Notes under the pieces: model-generated
The model's input: the letters and a program-made list of their open reading frames with translations, nothing else
What the model was told of the DNA's origin: nothing
Database searches by the model: none
Translations under genes and position numbers: made by a program
Source: Begonia masoniana
Taxonomy: Eukaryota > Streptophyta > Magnoliopsida > Cucurbitales > Begoniaceae
Length of the DNA: 64,000 nt
Direction of reading: 5' to 3'
NCBI GenBank assembly: GCA_022432975.1
Contig: CM039503.1
Span: 56,285,392 to 56,349,391 of the forward strand
Shown here: positions 36,770 through 58,704 of the stretch, piece by piece
Numbering within the stretch: the first letter of the stretch is position 1
How the letters are laid out: every line of letters starts with the position of its first letter

Positions 36770-37351
36770 AAGCATGCAGCCTCAAAGTTGTAGTGAAAAC
36801 TCAAGGAATAGTTACACACATACATTGTTGCTTGAGCTGAAAACATTGACAAGCCTTTTTAAAGAGATTTCAATAGCTTGCTCTGTTGTAGACATGAACG
36901 TCGATTATTATTTTCATGATAGCAACTTGTTTTTTTGAGTAAAGAAAAAAAAGGGCACATAACAATAGCAATGTGGGGAGTAGACTGTCAAAGAACTGTC
37001 ATTATTTCAGAAATTAGATCGTTCCAGGGGAGTATTTTCTGCCAAATCTGAGTTATGATTTCAAAATTAGTAACAAATTCAACTGTATTATCAGTAGACT
37101 ATCAAAGATATTAACTTAGAAATCAATGCTCTAACATTAGATTCAAAATAACAAGAATAAGAGTAAAGAGATTGAAAAAATGAGAGAAAAGTTGAACAAC
37201 TTGGAGAATTCTGCCGAGAAAAGCAATTGACGCTTGCATGGCAGAAAAAACACAACCCGGTATTCTTACAAGGTTGCCAAAAACTAAATAACATTTATTT
37301 CTTTTTTTGTAAAAATTCCAGAGGTGTAATGTTTATCTACGCAACAAGCGA

Positions 37352-46243
<8,892 letters not shown>

Positions 46244-46282
46244 TTCCTTTCCTATCGATTGACGCAATACTAATATATATAT

Positions 46283-46314
<32 letters not shown>

Positions 46315-47082
46315 CGCGCGAAGAGTTGCCTTCTCCGCAATTGATATGGAAGCTTGGACATCAGACAATAATTTCGCATTAGGACAATCATCAAACCAAA
46401 CTCCACGTGGCAGTGGTCGTGGAGGAATCGTAAGCGTTGAAGAAACCCAGGCGGCAGAGTAACGGTGTCACTTTCCCAACAAGGACGCGGCAAATGGAAA
46501 CAGATTTATGAAATCGAGAAAGGATGTAAGCTTTATATTGCCATCGACGGGGAAATGACACAAGCGGAGCGGCGGTGATTGGCCGATGGCAGCGAGAAAT
46601 ATCTCATCTTCTATAAATCAACGGTTGATATAAGGGCGATAGTAGATCTGGAAATTCTATTTTATAGAAGCAGGGACTCCCCTCCAAATTCATTAAATCT
46701 GAGGTTTTTCAAGAACAGATTTGGATTTAGATTTAGATTTCCTTTTCAAGAACAGAGGTCTTTCACAGGGCAGGCATCAACCCCTCGTGTCATCCACTGT
46801 TGGAAAGCACGCCCGTGTGCATCAAACAAAAGTGTCAATGTGTGATTTTTGAAACATCTCTGTCCAAATCAAACAACCACTATTTCATTTTATGCTAATC
46901 ATAACACTAATATGTCTTGAGAAAAAAAGAAATGATCCAAACCTCACCAATGCGCATTTATTTAAGATAACAGTGGAAATAATACACGAACCAAGCACAG
47001 AACAAGTAAAGAAACTAACAGAGGAAATGGCTTGCAGAGCTTAGATGAAGCTCTAGAGTGGTTCAATGGTTCAGACCCACTT
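46244..47082. other. Spacer containing the CSY promoter
   Basis: Holds the minus-strand leader of citrate synthase, including a short GA run at about 46285-46314 just upstream of its ATG. The rest, towards the LRR gene stop codon, shows no further gene or element. Confidence 0.5.
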
Positions 47083-48343
47083 CTACTGCTTCCACAAACA
47101 ATCACCCAAAATCTTAACACCACATGCTTCCGAGGGATTTAAACAGAGGTTAGAGTTTCCACTAGGATCTAAGTTCATCCCAAGTCTTTTGAAGAAGCTT
47201 GAATTGAAAGGAACAACACCACTCAGAAGATTTCTACTAAGATTCAGATGATATATGTGAAATAGATCATCAAAACCAGTAGGAATTTCACCAGATAAAC
47301 GGTTGTTTTGCAGAGATAAAGTGCGTAGATTCTTTAGCTCCGCAAGACTTGGTGGTATAATGCCTACATACCCAGAATTCGAAAGCCTGAGCTCTTGTAG
47401 TTTCACTAGCCGGCCAAGCTCAAGAGGCAGAGGAATATTCAGTGGATTATCATCCATAATGAAATACTGCAAGCTCTGCAAACTTCTCAATCCTTTAGGG
47501 ACATTCTCTTGCAATTTATTGCCACTCGAGGCCAAAAACACCATTGAACTGAGATTTTCAATACCCTCAGGAATGCTACCGGTAAGTGAATTGGAGCTTA
47601 AATCAAGTTTTTGAAGAAGACCCAGATGAATGATTGTGCTAGGGATTGATCCTGTTAGAAAATTGTAGCTAAAGTCAAGTCCTTTAAGGTTTTTGAGGCT
47701 GCCTAGCTGGAAAGGGATAGAGCCAGTAAGCGTGTTGTAGCTCAGATCAAGGTGAACTATAGAGCTCAAGCTGAAAATTTCAGCAGGAATTGTCCCAGTC
47801 AAGCCATTCTGCGACAATGTGAGAACTTGCAAGGACTGGAGTCAAGAAATTTGGGTGGGGATTGAGCCAGTCAGAGCTGGGTTTGATCCGAGACAAAGCT
47901 GTTGCAAAGAAGAATTGAAAACTGCAGATTGTGAAATAGTCACAGAGGTTTTAGAATTAATAAAACAATTGAAGAAGAACGCAGACTGAAGAAAAGGAAG
48001 AGAAAAGATTAAAGATGGAAACTTTTCATCGGTCTTGCAGGTTGGGTTGGGTGGGTCGCCAAAATATAGTCTAGAGACATGGAAGTGGTTATCCTGTCCT
48101 GGCCTACATTCTACCCTGTACCAGGATGAAGTTGTGCAAGGATTGTGATATGATATTCTCCATGGTTGATCAGAAGACATGGATTCCATTATTTGGAATA
48201 GAGTTTGTGATTCAGAAGGTAGCATATTGGAGTAATCGTGGTTGGTGGAATCAAAGGGAAGTGCAAGCAGAGGAAGCAGGAGCAGAAGAGAGGGAAGGAG
48301 AGAGAGTGAAAATTAATTGAACCAAACCCAACCCAAAACGCAT
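47083..48343 (-). CDS. LRR receptor-like protein (RLP29/PII-2-like), nonsense codon and +1 shift
   Basis: Extracellular leucine-rich-repeat protein without kinase, resembling Arabidopsis RLP29 (At2g42800) by sequence and by position between CSY and HVA22. Single exon. The N-terminal cap has FQIMESMSSDQPWRISYH and paired Cys (NPCTTSSWYRVEC). About 10 plant-type LRRs follow with the LxGxIP signature (NGLTGTIPAEIFSLSSIVHL, DLSSNSLTGSIPEGI). The C-terminal cap has SNLCLNPSEAC. Two defects are seen. A TGA at 47842-47844 stands where the repeat frame expects a Gly codon (ISxLQSLQ). Also, the only suitable start ATG (48341-48343) is one base out of register with the hydrophobic signal peptide, implying a surplus base in its CT-rich coding. 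Either a pseudogene or sequence errors. Confidence 0.78.
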
Positions 48344-48516
48344 GCCTAAATAGCTGGTTGGTTCATTTGTTTAAGTTCACAAAAGGAAGTAGGAACCATG
48401 TATTGTTAGAGAGATCCTCTTGATTTCCATGGTTTTGATAAGGAAATATTAAAAACTAACAGGAGAGAAAATGATATCTTTATTATATAGTGTACAACAA
48501 ATAAGAGTTGAATAAA

Positions 48517-49494
<978 letters not shown>

Positions 49495-49502
49495 AGTCTC
49501 AC

Positions 49503-50230
49503 TGCTTTTATAACACGTTCGAATGCATCAGCTCCATATCTATCGATGTAACGCTCTACAGACTTTCTGGCATCCAGGCTCGTCATTTGGAGCACTTTCT
49601 TTTGGTTCTCGGGATAGCTTGAGCTCACGTAGCTCCCTATTTTAACATACTTTCTCACAATATTCTCATAAATATAGGCTGCCCCATTGAAACTTGGAAG
49701 CACTAGCCATATGCAAAACAAGAGTTTTGTATATGGCCATATAGGAATCCTGCACCCACACAATTTTTTCAAAGTATACACGTTCAGTACACAAGGATGG
49801 AAAGATCAAGTTCTTTTGGTTTTGGGTTTTGTATAAACTTACCAAGCAAGGACTTTCCAGAATGAGAGCTCGAAAAGGGTGATGAAGGAGTATAAGACCC
49901 AGTAAGTTAGCCATTGCTGGTCGTCCAGCGTTGAAGGGCTCTCAATCGCCCTCATTGACGCATATCTGTTCATATTCATTTATGTCCAATACTCAGAAAT
50001 GGAAGAATGAAGATGTCATTTGAGAGAGGGAGAGGGAAAGAATTAGAGAAAGTTTTTGTTGCCCAGGAATGAGCTCAACTTACAATGGAAAAAGAAGCAT
50101 TATGGCAGGTCTGCATCAAAAATACAAGCTCAAAGATTAGACATTAATTAATATTGTTTCAAACATTATGGAAAAGTAGATACCCAATAAGAGCATCTAG
50201 ATGTTTTGCGAGAGCTCCAAGAACACCCAT
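49503..50230 (-). CDS. HVA22: HVA22/TB2-DP1-REEP family protein (HVA22f-like)
   Basis: Small ER membrane-shaping protein of the TB2/DP1/HVA22 family; some members are ABA/stress induced. Exons: 50184-50230 (MGVLGALAKHLDALIG), 50084-50110 (PAIMLLFPL), 49843-49965 (YASMRAIESPSTLDDQQW then TYWVLYSFITLFELSFW), 49503-49749 (IPIWPYTKLLFCIWLVLP, then GAAYIYENIVRKYVKIG, then SLDARKSVERYIDRYG). All phases agree. Two to three membrane hairpin segments are visible. The final exon is taken to end at GCA before a GTGAGA donor at 49502, followed at once by the CT repeat. The last few codons were not found beyond the repeat. If not spliced, the frame runs into ~330 codons of Ser-Leu. Position next to an RLP29-like gene and a SHP-type MADS gene matches At2g42820. 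Confidence 0.88.
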
Positions 50231-51712
50231 TCTGAATGCTGTTTCTGGTGTCGAGCTTTTTAGGTCTGGTGAGAAGATGATGGAAAACATGCATGAAAGG
50301 CATCCCCATTTATAAATGCAAAGTCTGCAAAAACGACAAGAAAAGATCTTCTTTACCTTAACAACAAGCAAAAGCAAAGGTTTCACTGTACAAGAAGATA
50401 ACCTTTCTTCTTCCCCCAACCTTTCTCCTTTACAAGTTACTATAACTTTTTTTTTATTCGAATAAGGTTTCAGTTAAGAACATTATTGCACCAAAACCTC
50501 CGCTTAATCAAACCTTAATCCTCGCAATCTTTTTCACCCCGCGTGCACTGACAGATAGTCGAGGGGGTCTACACTCCCGAAAATGATCGCAGGAGAAGTC
50601 TCTAATTGTAATTAGAGATTTATAATTACGTACTTAAATACATTGTCTCATACGTATCAATCATTACGTTTTATTAGAGCACATGGGCGCCTCCATGATA
50701 ATAGATATCAGATATCTTATGGTATGCCACGTCGTACAATAAGGTCTTTTTTGGGAAATTAATTAATTTACAAAAAAATTAATTCTTTATAGTGTATATA
50801 TATATAGAAAGAACCAGTTTTAATTCCAACATGTGAAATAGTGAACCAAACCAATCAGTTTACTTAAGAGTGGTTCAACCGAACTAGGCTAGCAAACCGA
50901 ATCGGTCCAACCAAACTAAATCTAGTCCAACTACATCGGATTCGACCCCAATTTTGACTAGAATTGCCCAGACCGAACCAAATTGCTTTCGGACCATCAA
51001 AATTCGACTGAAAGCTAATCAAAACGATACTAATCCTACGAAACCGATCTAAGAATAAACCGGTAAAAAATTTCTGCTAAATTCTTTTGAAATGAATTTA
51101 TTAAAGTTGAAAATTGATACCAGATATTTTATTTAAGCAAGATATTATTTGGAATATTAGAAAAATCTCAATAACTCTAACCTCTCGGAATCCAAGTAAG
51201 TAAACATACCACGTTTTCAACGTTTTTGGCTACAGCCCTATATCACAAAATCTACATTATTTTATTATAATTATTTTATTACATGATTTCGGTATTTGAC
51301 TACGCATGTTTAAACATTGACATAGAATTGTATAAAGATAAAATTAGTAGGATATTTTGTATGTATATGAATATGATGAAATTGACGAAAAATACGTAAT
51401 AACAAAGCCTGAACGACAATGAGATGACTAAGACTGAACGAATGTTGAAAAATGAGTTCTAACCAGTATGTAACTGTTAAGTCAGGATTCGGTAAAATAT
51501 AATGTTAATTTTGTACCTGTACGTGTTTTTGTGATGTAGGTGAGATAAATGACTTTGATCGAAGACCTTCTAGTGGCAAACGGGCGTACAAAAGAAGAAA
51601 ATATTTTTGGGTCGGAGGAAAGAATTTAAATTAGTATATTTCAGTTTTCAATGATATTTCATATTTTTATTTTAGTTGAAACCTCGAATAAATTATATTG
51701 AATTTATCGTTT
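50231..51712. other. Spacer with diffuse repeat remnants
   Basis: AT-rich HVA22 upstream region. 50820-51070 is rich in CCGAAC/CCAAAC/TCGGTCC words typical of decayed hAT-type MITEs, but I find no terminal repeats or target duplication. No gene can be supported. Confidence 0.4.
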
Positions 51713-52073
51713 GTAACGCCCCGAAAACCCACTCGGATTCCCGGTTCGCTACAGGGACTACTCTGAGCTAAACGACTCACTAATTTTCCTTAATCCTAAC
51801 CATTAAGCACCACGACGTCCTCTCTGAAAATTTCGGCAGAGTAAAGCCTGAAAATGGCGCCCCCAAAATACTAAGTACCTGCAAACGAATAAATCCCAAC
51901 CAATCTAGAATACTCCTACACAACTATCCAGTCTACGAAATCTCCAAACAATCATCATAACAGAACGAAAATGCTATCGACCAAAATGAAGAAAGTCCAC
52001 AGTATAGGGTGACATATCACCCTTAACTATGACTATATACAACAAATACAAATACCCCCACAAAAGACAAAAA

Positions 52074-54175
52074 GTCCCACAACCCTCACAAGGCTCACCA
52101 CTTATGTACAACTGTCCCACAACCCTCACAAGGCTCACCACTACGTACAACTGTCCCACAACCCTCACAAGGCTCACCACTACGTACAACTGTCCCACAA
52201 CCCTCACAAGGCTCACCACTACGTACAACTGTCCCACAACCCTCACAAGGCTCACCACTACGTACAACTGTCCCACAACCCTCACAAGGCTCACCACTAC
52301 GTACAACTGTCCCACAACCCTCACAAGGCTCACCACTACGTACAACTGTCCCACAACCCTCACAAGGCTCACCACTACGTACAACTGTCCCACAACCCTC
52401 ACAAGGCTCACCACTACGTACAACTGTCCCACAACCCTCACAAGGCTCACCACTTATGTACAACTGTCCCACAACCCTCACAAGGCTCACCACTACGTAC
52501 AACTGTCCCACAACCCTCACAAGGCTCACCACTACGTACAACTGTCCCACAACCCTCACAAGGCTCACCACTACGTACAACTGTCCCACAACCCTCACAA
52601 GGCTCACCACTACGTACAACTGTCCCACAACCCTCACAAGGCTCACCACTACGTACAACTGTCCCACAACCCTCACAAGGCTCACCACTACGTACAACTG
52701 TCCCACAACCCTCACAAGGCTCACAACCTACACAAGACTCACCACTACGTACAACTGTCCCACAACCCTCACAAGGCTCACCACTACGTACAACTGTCCC
52801 ACAACCCTCACAAGGCTCACAACCTACACAAGACTCACCACTACGTACAACTGTCCCACAACCCTCACAAGGCTCACCACTACGTACAACTGTCCCACAA
52901 CCCTCACAAGGCTCACCACTACGTACAACTGTCCCACAACCCTCACAAGGCTCACCACTACGTACAACTGTCCCACAACCCTCACAAGGCTCACCACTAC
53001 GTACAACTGTCCCACAACCCTCACAAGGCTCACCACTACGTACAACTGTCCCACAACCCTCACAAGGCTCACCACTACGTACAACTGTCCCACAACCCTC
53101 ACAAGGCTCACCACTACGTACAACTGTCCCACAACCCTCACAAGGCTCACCACTACGTACAACTGTCCCACAACCCTCACAAGGCTCACCACTACGTACA
53201 ACTGTCCCACAACCCTCACAAGGCTCACCACTACGTACAACTGTCCCACAACCCTCACAAGGCTCACCACTACGTACAACTGTCCCACAACCCTCACAAG
53301 GCTCACCACTACGTACAACTGTCCCACAACCCTCACAAGGCTCACCACTACGTACAACTGTCCCACAACCCTCACAAGGCTCACCACTACGTACAACTGT
53401 CCCACAACCCTCACAAGGCTCACCACTACGTACAACTGTCCCACAACCCTCACAAGGCTCACCACTACGTACAACTGTCCCACAACCCTCACAAGGCTCA
53501 CCACTACGTACAACTGTCCCACAACCCTCACAAGGCTCACCACTACGTACAACTGTCCCACAACCCTCACAAGGCTCACCACCTACGTACAACTGTCCCA
53601 CAACCCTCACAAGGCTCACCACCTACGTACAACTGTCCCACAACCCTCACAAGGCTCACCACCTACGTACAACTGTCCCACAACCCTCACAAGGCTCACC
53701 ACCTACGTACAACTGTCCCACAACCCTCACAAGGCTCACCACCTACGTACAACTGTCCCACAACCCTCACAAGGCTCACCACTACGTACAACTGTCCCAC
53801 AACCCTCACAAGGCTCACCACCTACGTACAACTGTCCCACAACCCTCACAAGGCTCACCACTTATGTACAACTGTCCCACAACCCTCACAAGGCTCACCA
53901 CCTACGTACAACTGTCCCACAACCCTCACAAGGCTCACCACCTACGTACAACTGTCCCACAACCCTCACAAGGCTCACCACCTACGTACAACTGTCCCAC
54001 AACCCTCACAAGGCTCACCACCTACGTACAACTGTCCCACAACCCTCACAAGGCTCACCACCTACGTACAACTGTCCAAGGCCTCACAAGGCTCACCCTA
54101 CGTACAACTGTCGCACAACCCTCACAGACTCACCACCTACCGACAAAACTGTCCACAACCCTCACAATGCTCACA
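52074..54175. repeat. 39/40-bp minisatellite, about 53 units
   Basis: Head-to-tail units with consensus CAACTGTCCCACAACCCTCA plus CAAGGCTCACCACTACGTA. Roughly the first 38 units are 39 bp and near identical; from about 53580 most are 40 bp (ACCACCTACG). Two units near 52720 and 52810 carry an extra ~19 bp (CAACCTACACAAGACTCAC). Beyond 54090 the units decay, with related words continuing to about 54740. Because 39 is a multiple of three, both strands are open for hundreds of codons. Confidence 0.95.
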
Positions 54176-55592
54176 ACCTAGGCACGACTGACACCACAAA
54201 CCTCACCAGACTCCCTTCTATGCACGACTGACCCCAACTCACTAGAGCTCACCTTCCTACGCGCACGACTGCCCGCACCCTCACCAGACTCACCTTCTAA
54301 ACGGCAGCGGACTGACGCCGCAACCTCACCAAGACTCACCTCTTCTAAACGCACGACTGACCCCAACCGCACCAGACTTATACCTTACGCACGACATGAC
54401 CCACAAGTACTAGCCACACCAACTGTGCAAAAACTCACAACCTAACGTAACATGCCCAACTAACGACAACTTCTTCTCCACATCCTATCTACAACCTACC
54501 ACAGGTGCAAGACCTCACAACATACCACGAACGCTGACTACAATCTCCATCACATCACACACCTGTACCCTACGACTTATAACCTGCATAACCATACCAA
54601 CCAACGACGACTTCACATCGCATGCACATCACACACGGACCGACGACTCGCAACCTGCTTACCATGACCAACTAACGAAGACTTGCACATCCACATCACA
54701 TACCGACTACTCACGACATACACAAGACTCACAACATGCAAACAACTGTGGTGTAGGCCTTTCTGGGCGACTCTCAAACATTCTCAACCACACTACTACT
54801 TACCTGGCGTCCTAGCTCGCTGAGGATGCTCGGTTCCTTGTCCACCTACGGCTCGACCTACGACAAACATTCAAACTTCATTAAAATCAAACTTACATTC
54901 ACCAATTTTCTCTCAAACTACTATTTCTAGCCTAACCCAACTAACTAAACGGGCCACTAATTTAGGTTCGGTAAAAACCGACCTGAAAATTCAGACGCGC
55001 GTAACTTTTGCGTCGGTTATCGGAATCGAACGATTCCAGCGACCACGTATTCCTCTAATAACTTAGTTTAACCTTCTAAAAGAAAATTTAAAACAAACGG
55101 CCACAGCTAGGTCAAAAATGGCAAAACCCGATTCTGTCCCTTAACCCAAGATTTTTCCCATCTCGATTTTTCATCGATTCTCACCCGTTACCTCACCAAT
55201 CAACAACATATACCCTCAATTAGCATAATCTAACCAAAATCTCGAAGTTTCGCACAGCAAAATCGAAGAACACATATTGGGAGTTCTCTGTTTTTCGCTC
55301 AAATTGAGCTCCTCACAGATCGGCGACCATTGCTGGTCCAAGGGTCGGCAAACCCATGCCGAGAACACCCAAAATCGGCCGGTGATCGGAGCCAAATCTG
55401 GCTCGTCACTCACGGCCTCAAACCGAACCGAAAACAGGGCAAAATCGAGCTTAACGGTCGGTTTGTGCACAGAGACGGGCCGGAATCTGCTCGCCGCCGT
55501 CGTCTGGCCGGAGAACGTCGGTAGTCGCTGGTGAACAGCTCGCCGAACGTCGCCCCGCGTCTCCCCTCTCCGTTCTATTCTCCGACGCTTCG

Positions 55593-55629
55593 AACAACAG
55601 AATGGCTTCTTTGAAGCCATTCTGTTGTT
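55593..55629. repeat. Perfect 17-bp stem, 3-nt loop hairpin
   Basis: AACAACAGAATGGCTTC, loop TTT, then its exact reverse complement, followed by a T7 run on the plus strand. Located near the right end of the inverted-repeat element. No known function. Confidence 0.9.
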
Positions 55630-56163
55630 TTTTTAAAAAAATAAAATAAATAAAAATAAAAATATTTCCTATTAAAACATTAATAAAAATGACATTTATC
55701 GTTTTGTCCTCCCGCACATTCGGCCCCCCTCAAAACCTCGTTAAATTTCGTCCTTCAATTATAAATTTTTCGTAAACTGACCCTCACCCCGTACACAGCT
55801 TAAGTCCTCCAATTAGAATACCCGAACACAAATTAATTAACCAATTAATTCAACCGAATTTATTAACCTAAATCACTAAAAAAATTTTGGGGTATTACAT
55901 TGTTAATAAAATTTAATGAATGGTTTTAATTCTGCATTTATTTCAATTTTGATCAAGTTATTTAATGTTTAAACGTTGTTTTAAAAGATTCTGCGTATTT
56001 AATGATTTCATTCAAGACTTTCACATAGTTTGAAATTAAGGTTATAACGCTCGAATTTAAACATAATATGATAAATCAATTTGGAATTTTATTTTAAAAT
56101 TTTAAAATTAGGGTTTCAAATTTAGAAAAATGAATTTTTGGGGCGTTACAATACAATTTACAT

Positions 56164-57022
56164 TAGGGGTGGGCACGAGCCAGTTTGGTCCGGTCTCAAG
56201 CCCGGACCGAAATCAGCCCGAAGTCTTCGGGATTTTTTTCCCGAAGACGCCCACCAAATATTTTTTTTAAACCTAAAAAATTTTCAAATCAAACTACCCA
56301 AAAATCACAAAAAAAAAAAAAGTTTTCAAACAGTGAACAAAAATCACAAAATTATGGAAAGAAAAACAGAACCAATTCTCAGCAATTGAACATCCTAAAT
56401 ATCAACTAAACAAGAAAATAAAACAGTTTCATGTTTCAGTACTGGACTAAACACTAAACAAAAACTAAAACAAAAGCAAACAAAATTAGCCCTAATTTAC
56501 TAGCACAGAAATTCCACAATTTTAACACATACAGTGAGGTTAGAGGAAGACAGCCGAAGACAGAGGATAGGCGAGGCGACTAGGCGAGCTGATTCCGAAC
56601 TAAAGGCAGCCAAGCGCGAATCCGAAGATAGAGCCCAGAGGCTAGCGAATCTGAATAGAAGCAGAGGCCAGGGAGCACTGATAATGTCGAGCAGGGAGTA
56701 CGAAGGGAGTCGAGGGACGCCGGAACGGGAGTGGGGGGAACGCCGTAATGCAAGTCGAGGTCGGGGTTGGGTGTTTTCCGTTCGGGAAATCGGGCTTCTG
56801 GAATTGGAAGAAACTGAGAGGCCGAGAGAGAAAGCTTAGAAGTGTTTTTTAACACTTGGTCTGGTCCCCATTTTTTAGGAATTCGAGCTGTGGACCGAGG
56901 ACCGGATTGAAAACCTTCGGGAATCTAGGTTGTGGACCGACGACCCAACCGTGGTCCTGCTATGTGGGACCGAAACTTGTAGTCCGGTCCGGTTCTTAGT
57001 CTGCGGTCCGGTCCCACCCCTA
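56164..57022. mobile_element. Non-autonomous hAT-type element with 8-bp TSD
   Basis: 859 bp bounded by TAGGGGTGGGC at the left and its inverse CCCACCCCTA at the right. Flanked by a perfect 8-bp duplication ATTTACAT (56156-56163 and 57023-57030). Subterminal regions are rich in GGTCCGG/CCGGACC motifs, typical of plant hAT ends. No transposase ORF; the open frame at 56534-56839 has no recognisable domain. The 8-bp TSD and TAGGGGTGGG ends are the hAT signature. Confidence 0.9.
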
Positions 57023-57061
57023 ATTTACATACATCTTGATAAATTTCTAAAAAGCTTTCCC

Positions 57062-57524
57062 TGTAACGACCTACCCCCTTCCCCGGTATTGTTCCTGCGC
57101 GGACGCACCGCTATTTGGGTCCGGATTCAGTATATGGGTCAGTCGTTACTCATGACCTTCTCCATCCCTGGGGTAGGAGTTTTTTCCTTCCCAGTGATTT
57201 GAACCCTGGTCTCTAGGATTTATGACCAAGAGTTCTCTATCACTGGTACCACTTGAGCTATTTTTCTGTAACGACCTACCCCCTTCACCGGCCTTTTTTT
57301 CCATTACTGGTACCACTTGAGCTAGTAGCTCAAGTGGTACCAGTGATGGAGAACTCTTGATCATAAGTCCTGGAGACCAGAGTTCAAATCACTGAGAAGA
57401 TAAAAACTCCTACCCTAGAGATGGAGAAGGTCATGAGTAACGACTAGCCCGTATACTGGATCCGGACCTGGATAGCGGTGCGTCCGCGCGGGAAAAAGGT
57501 TGGTGAAGGGGATAGGTTGTTACA
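57062..57524. mobile_element. Foldback element with ~195-bp inverted arms
   Basis: The left arm starts TGTAACGACCTACCCC (57062) and the right arm ends GTTGTTACA (57524). The arms are about 85-90% complementary along ~195 bp and share GCGCGGACGCACCGCTAT, GTCGTTACTCATGACCTTCT and ACTGGTACCACTTGAGCTA. Flanked by TTCCC on both sides (57057-57061, 57525-57529). The centre repeats the arm start (57270) and then the ACTGGTACCACTTGAGCTA arm end before the turn, so a truncated third copy sits in the loop. No ORF. Confidence 0.85.
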
Positions 57525-57582
57525 TTCCCAATCCAATTTTTATATCTAACTTTACTTCTTTAACAACAAACACTCGACTATC

Positions 57583-57740
57583 TTTAATAAAAGGGTAAAA
57601 CTCATTTTAAACCTCAGAATATGATTTTTTTTTTTAAAACCTTCAAGTATTTAAATTAACAAATCAAATCTCAAACTATCAAAAACTTAATAATTTAAAA
57701 ATCATACTTGAAGTTTAAAATAGTTTTTACCCTTAATAAA
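57583..57740. repeat. Small inverted-repeat MITE (~158 bp)
   Basis: TTTAATAAAAGGGTAAAA at the left is matched by TTTTACCCTTAATAAA at the right. Further internal complementarity (TTTTAAACCTCAGAATATGA against its right counterpart) gives arms of ~45 bp around an AT-rich core. No ORF. Confidence 0.7.
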
Positions 57741-58704
57741 AACGGGAAGACTTGTGAACACAATAGCACAGTTGTCGCATTATTATTATATAAAAGTTAG
57801 AAACAGATACTTCAATTTTTCTTAAAAAATAATCAAGACATAATTCAAATGGAGGTGAGGCAGGGTGATGAAATAGATTAATGATAATCAGACAAGACGA
57901 CAGGTAAGCCCATGCTGGGAATGGGATGGGCTTGGCATCATGAAGAAGGAGAAGACTTAGTAGGGTTTTGGGAAGGGAGTTAATGTGTTTGCTGAAAATA
58001 TGACCTTAAACTTGGAAAAAAGGGTAGATAGGTGAATGGCCACAGACTCTAGTTATAGTAACTCTTCTCTTCTGCTACTCCTCTGAAACTAAAGCTCATA
58101 ATTTCTCAATTTTGGTCTACTAAACAGCATCGGCTCATCATGGATTAGTGACTAACACCAAATGCAAACCGCAGGATCATATCTCAAACTATGGAGGATG
58201 GTTAGCGCATATCAAGAAATTTGGCCTTATAAATATGCATGAATGGGACATTTACAGAAAAGAAAAGTAAAATTAGGATTCCCATTTTCACCATGAATAT
58301 ACTCCAGAATTGTAGAGAGAGAGAGAGCCAAGGCTAGAAACCTATGATCAAAATGACAACGGGAAGATGATCTTTCAATTTGTTTTACTCTTTCAACACT
58401 GCATAAATATTGATGCTTTTCGGAATGGAGCTCACCCACAAGTCTTATTCATCGCTATTTAACAAAGGAATCACTTTCCAGAGGACTCTCTCTCTCTCTC
58501 TCTTCCCTCTCTCTAGGTTTTACCATACATGAACAACTAGACTGATAATGGAGTGCGAAAGGTAAATCCACGAGTGATCCTCTTCTTATAATTTCAACGT
58601 AGCTGGCTTTTCTACATCTTCTACATACAGTGAGAGGTACAGTGGCGTAGACATACACAAAATAATTGTGCGAGTTTGGTATGGTTGAAGAGTCCTTTTC
58701 TGGC

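Larger units (their letters stand above)
51713..55899. mobile_element. Non-coding terminal-inverted-repeat element carrying a minisatellite
   Basis: The left end TGTAACGCCCCGAAAA (51713-51728) is matched inversely by the right end AAAATTTTGGGGTATTACA (55881-55899). Flanks TCGTT and TTGTT could be an imperfect 5-bp target duplication. The inside holds no transposase or pol-like ORF: a 39/40-bp minisatellite takes half the element, and GC-rich unique DNA takes the rest. A second GGGGCGTTACA lies at 56140-56150, so the true right end is uncertain. Class cannot be assigned from sequence alone. Confidence 0.45.

Noticed and set aside
52074..54175. Possible CRISPR array
   Set aside because: Plant nuclear DNA, and there are no variable spacers: the whole 39/40-bp unit is repeated, so it is a minisatellite.
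52029..54231. ORFs of up to 720 codons on + and up to 391 codons on - across the minisatellite
   Set aside because: They arise only because the unit is 39 bp (a multiple of three) without stops. The peptide is a monotonous repeat, frames swap where 40-bp units occur, and there is no start context or splice evidence.
55216..55620. 134-codon minus-strand ORF at the right part of the inverted-repeat element
   Set aside because: Basic, low-complexity composition in a GC-rich non-coding element; no domain recognised.
56534..56839. 101-codon ORF inside the hAT element
   Set aside because: No transposase motif or other domain; probably chance in GC-rich element DNA.
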